A DNA stretch of 5,625 bases. It comes from Anaerolineae bacterium CG2_30_64_16. Its GTDB lineage: Bacteria > Chloroflexota > Anaerolineae > CG2-30-64-16. The stretch lies in NCBI GenBank assembly GCA_001871755.1, contig MNXL01000008.1, positions 1 through 5,625 of the forward strand. The letters are read 5' to 3'. Shown one piece after another: positions 5,116 to 5,625 of this stretch; the stretch's first letter is position 1, and each line of letters starts with the position of its first letter. The notes under the pieces are model-generated. The model saw nothing but the letters and a program-made list of their open reading frames with translations. It was not told the origin of the DNA and ran no database searches. Made by a program: the position numbers and the translations under genes.

Positions 5116-5625
5116 GGGTCTTCGTCGGTGGCCACGGTGACTTCAACCGGTTCACTGACAAGGGGCACGTCGCTGGAGGTGACGGATTCCACTGGCTGCA
5201 CTACTTCGACCGGAACAGGCACGGCCGGTGTCGTTGCGACCGGCCGGGGGCGGATCAGGTGGATCAACAGCGCCGGTGGAGTCAGGAATAACCAGGCGGC
5301 AAAGAGCCCGAACAGCGCGAGTGCAGCGACCCCGACCAACTGCGCCTGCATCTGGCCTGGCCAGTCCTGCGCGTAGCCCGCGGTTGCGACCAGGCCGGTG
5401 ACCCCCTGGCGGGCGATGCCCAGATAGCTTGCGGCGTCACCGCCGTTGGCGCCGACGTTGTTCCAGCCCTGGCCCGCGGCGCCGTCCGCGAAGACGCCCA
5501 CGGCCAGCAGGCCCAGCGCGCCGCTCAAGCCGTGGATCGTCAACGCGGCTGTGGGATCGTCCCACCGCAGCACGTGGTCCACGACGAAGATCACCAACGG
5601 GACCAGCAGCCCGATGACCACGCCG
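5079..5625 (-). CDS. amt: Ammonium transporter (Amt/Mep/Rh family), C-terminal part, cut by the window edge
   Basis: Integral membrane ammonium channel/transporter; the N-terminal part lies beyond position 5625. The visible 181 residues start in a hydrophobic helix (VIGLLVPLVIFVVDHVL). Next comes the family hallmark WDDPTAALTIHGLSGALGLLAVGVFADG, here two adjoining pieces, WDDPTAALTIHG and LSGALGLLAVGVFADG. Its His (codon 5532-5534) corresponds to the second His of the pore twin-His pair. A loop and a last membrane helix (VGVAALALFGLFAAWLFL) follow, then about 60 cytoplasmic residues. That tail is rich in Pro, Val, Glu and Thr. It lacks the usual GLR...EEEE.GLD...HGE.AY pattern that contacts neighbouring subunits and PII proteins. 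The gene ends inside thpR on the opposite strand. Family clear; complete structure unknown here. Confidence 0.88.
   Translation of the reverse strand, partial: GVVIGLLVPLVIFVVDHVLRWDDPTAALTIHGLSGALGLLAVGVFADGAAGQGWNNVGANGGDAASYLGIARQGVTGLVATAGYAQDWPGQMQAQLVGVAALALFGLFAAWLFLTPPALLIHLIRPRPVATTPAVPVPVEVVQPVESVTSSDVPLVSEPVEVTVATDEDPQPPSDTLANGV

Noticed and set aside
5128..5617. Plus-strand open frames over the ammonium transporter gene
   Set aside because: Antisense to clear Amt sequence; the products are compositionally biased and unrecognisable.

Overview
The window is a high-GC bacterial chromosomal segment with five protein genes and an unusual load of short repeats. The combination of a bacterial mevalonate kinase, a UbiD-family decarboxylase, an archaeal-type ATPase and many small G/C-run and CCAATAC-like repeats fits a Chloroflexota bacterium (Anaerolineae/Caldilineae/Roseiflexus-like). 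This is an inference from gene content and repeat style, not a phylogeny.

Layout. Positions 1-166 are a non-coding leader with an octamer repeat and a sigma70-like promoter. Positions 167-1123 (+) encode a mevalonate kinase. After a short gap filled by heptamer repeats, 1207-2658 (+) encodes a UbiD-family decarboxylase, probably in the same operon. Positions 2659-2917 are a convergent intergenic region packed with hairpins and inverted repeats. Positions 2918-4324 (-) encode an archaeal-type P-loop ATPase with a C-terminal PD-(D/E)xK-like (DUF234) region. Positions 4325-4524 are an AT-rich divergent promoter region with a 34-bp interrupted palindrome. Positions 4525-5115 (+) encode the RNA 2',3'-cyclic phosphodiesterase ThpR. 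Positions 5079-5625 (-) hold the C-terminal part of an ammonium transporter that runs off the window and overlaps thpR tail to tail.

How the genes fit together. Mevalonate kinase makes 5-phosphomevalonate. The UbiD homologue beside it is a candidate anhydromevalonate-phosphate decarboxylase, the prenylated-FMN enzyme of the modified archaeal mevalonate pathway. If so, the operon belongs to an archaeal-style isoprenoid route in a bacterium. The other three genes show no obvious link to it.

The most striking feature is repeat DNA inside genes. A roughly 185-bp element lies in frame in the UbiD gene. It has hairpin ends that are imperfect inverted repeats of each other and four 33-bp internal units, and it adds about 60 residues absent from normal family members. 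A CCAATAC heptamer array lies in frame in the mevalonate kinase gene. Related pyrimidine-rich arrays lie upstream of and between the two genes.
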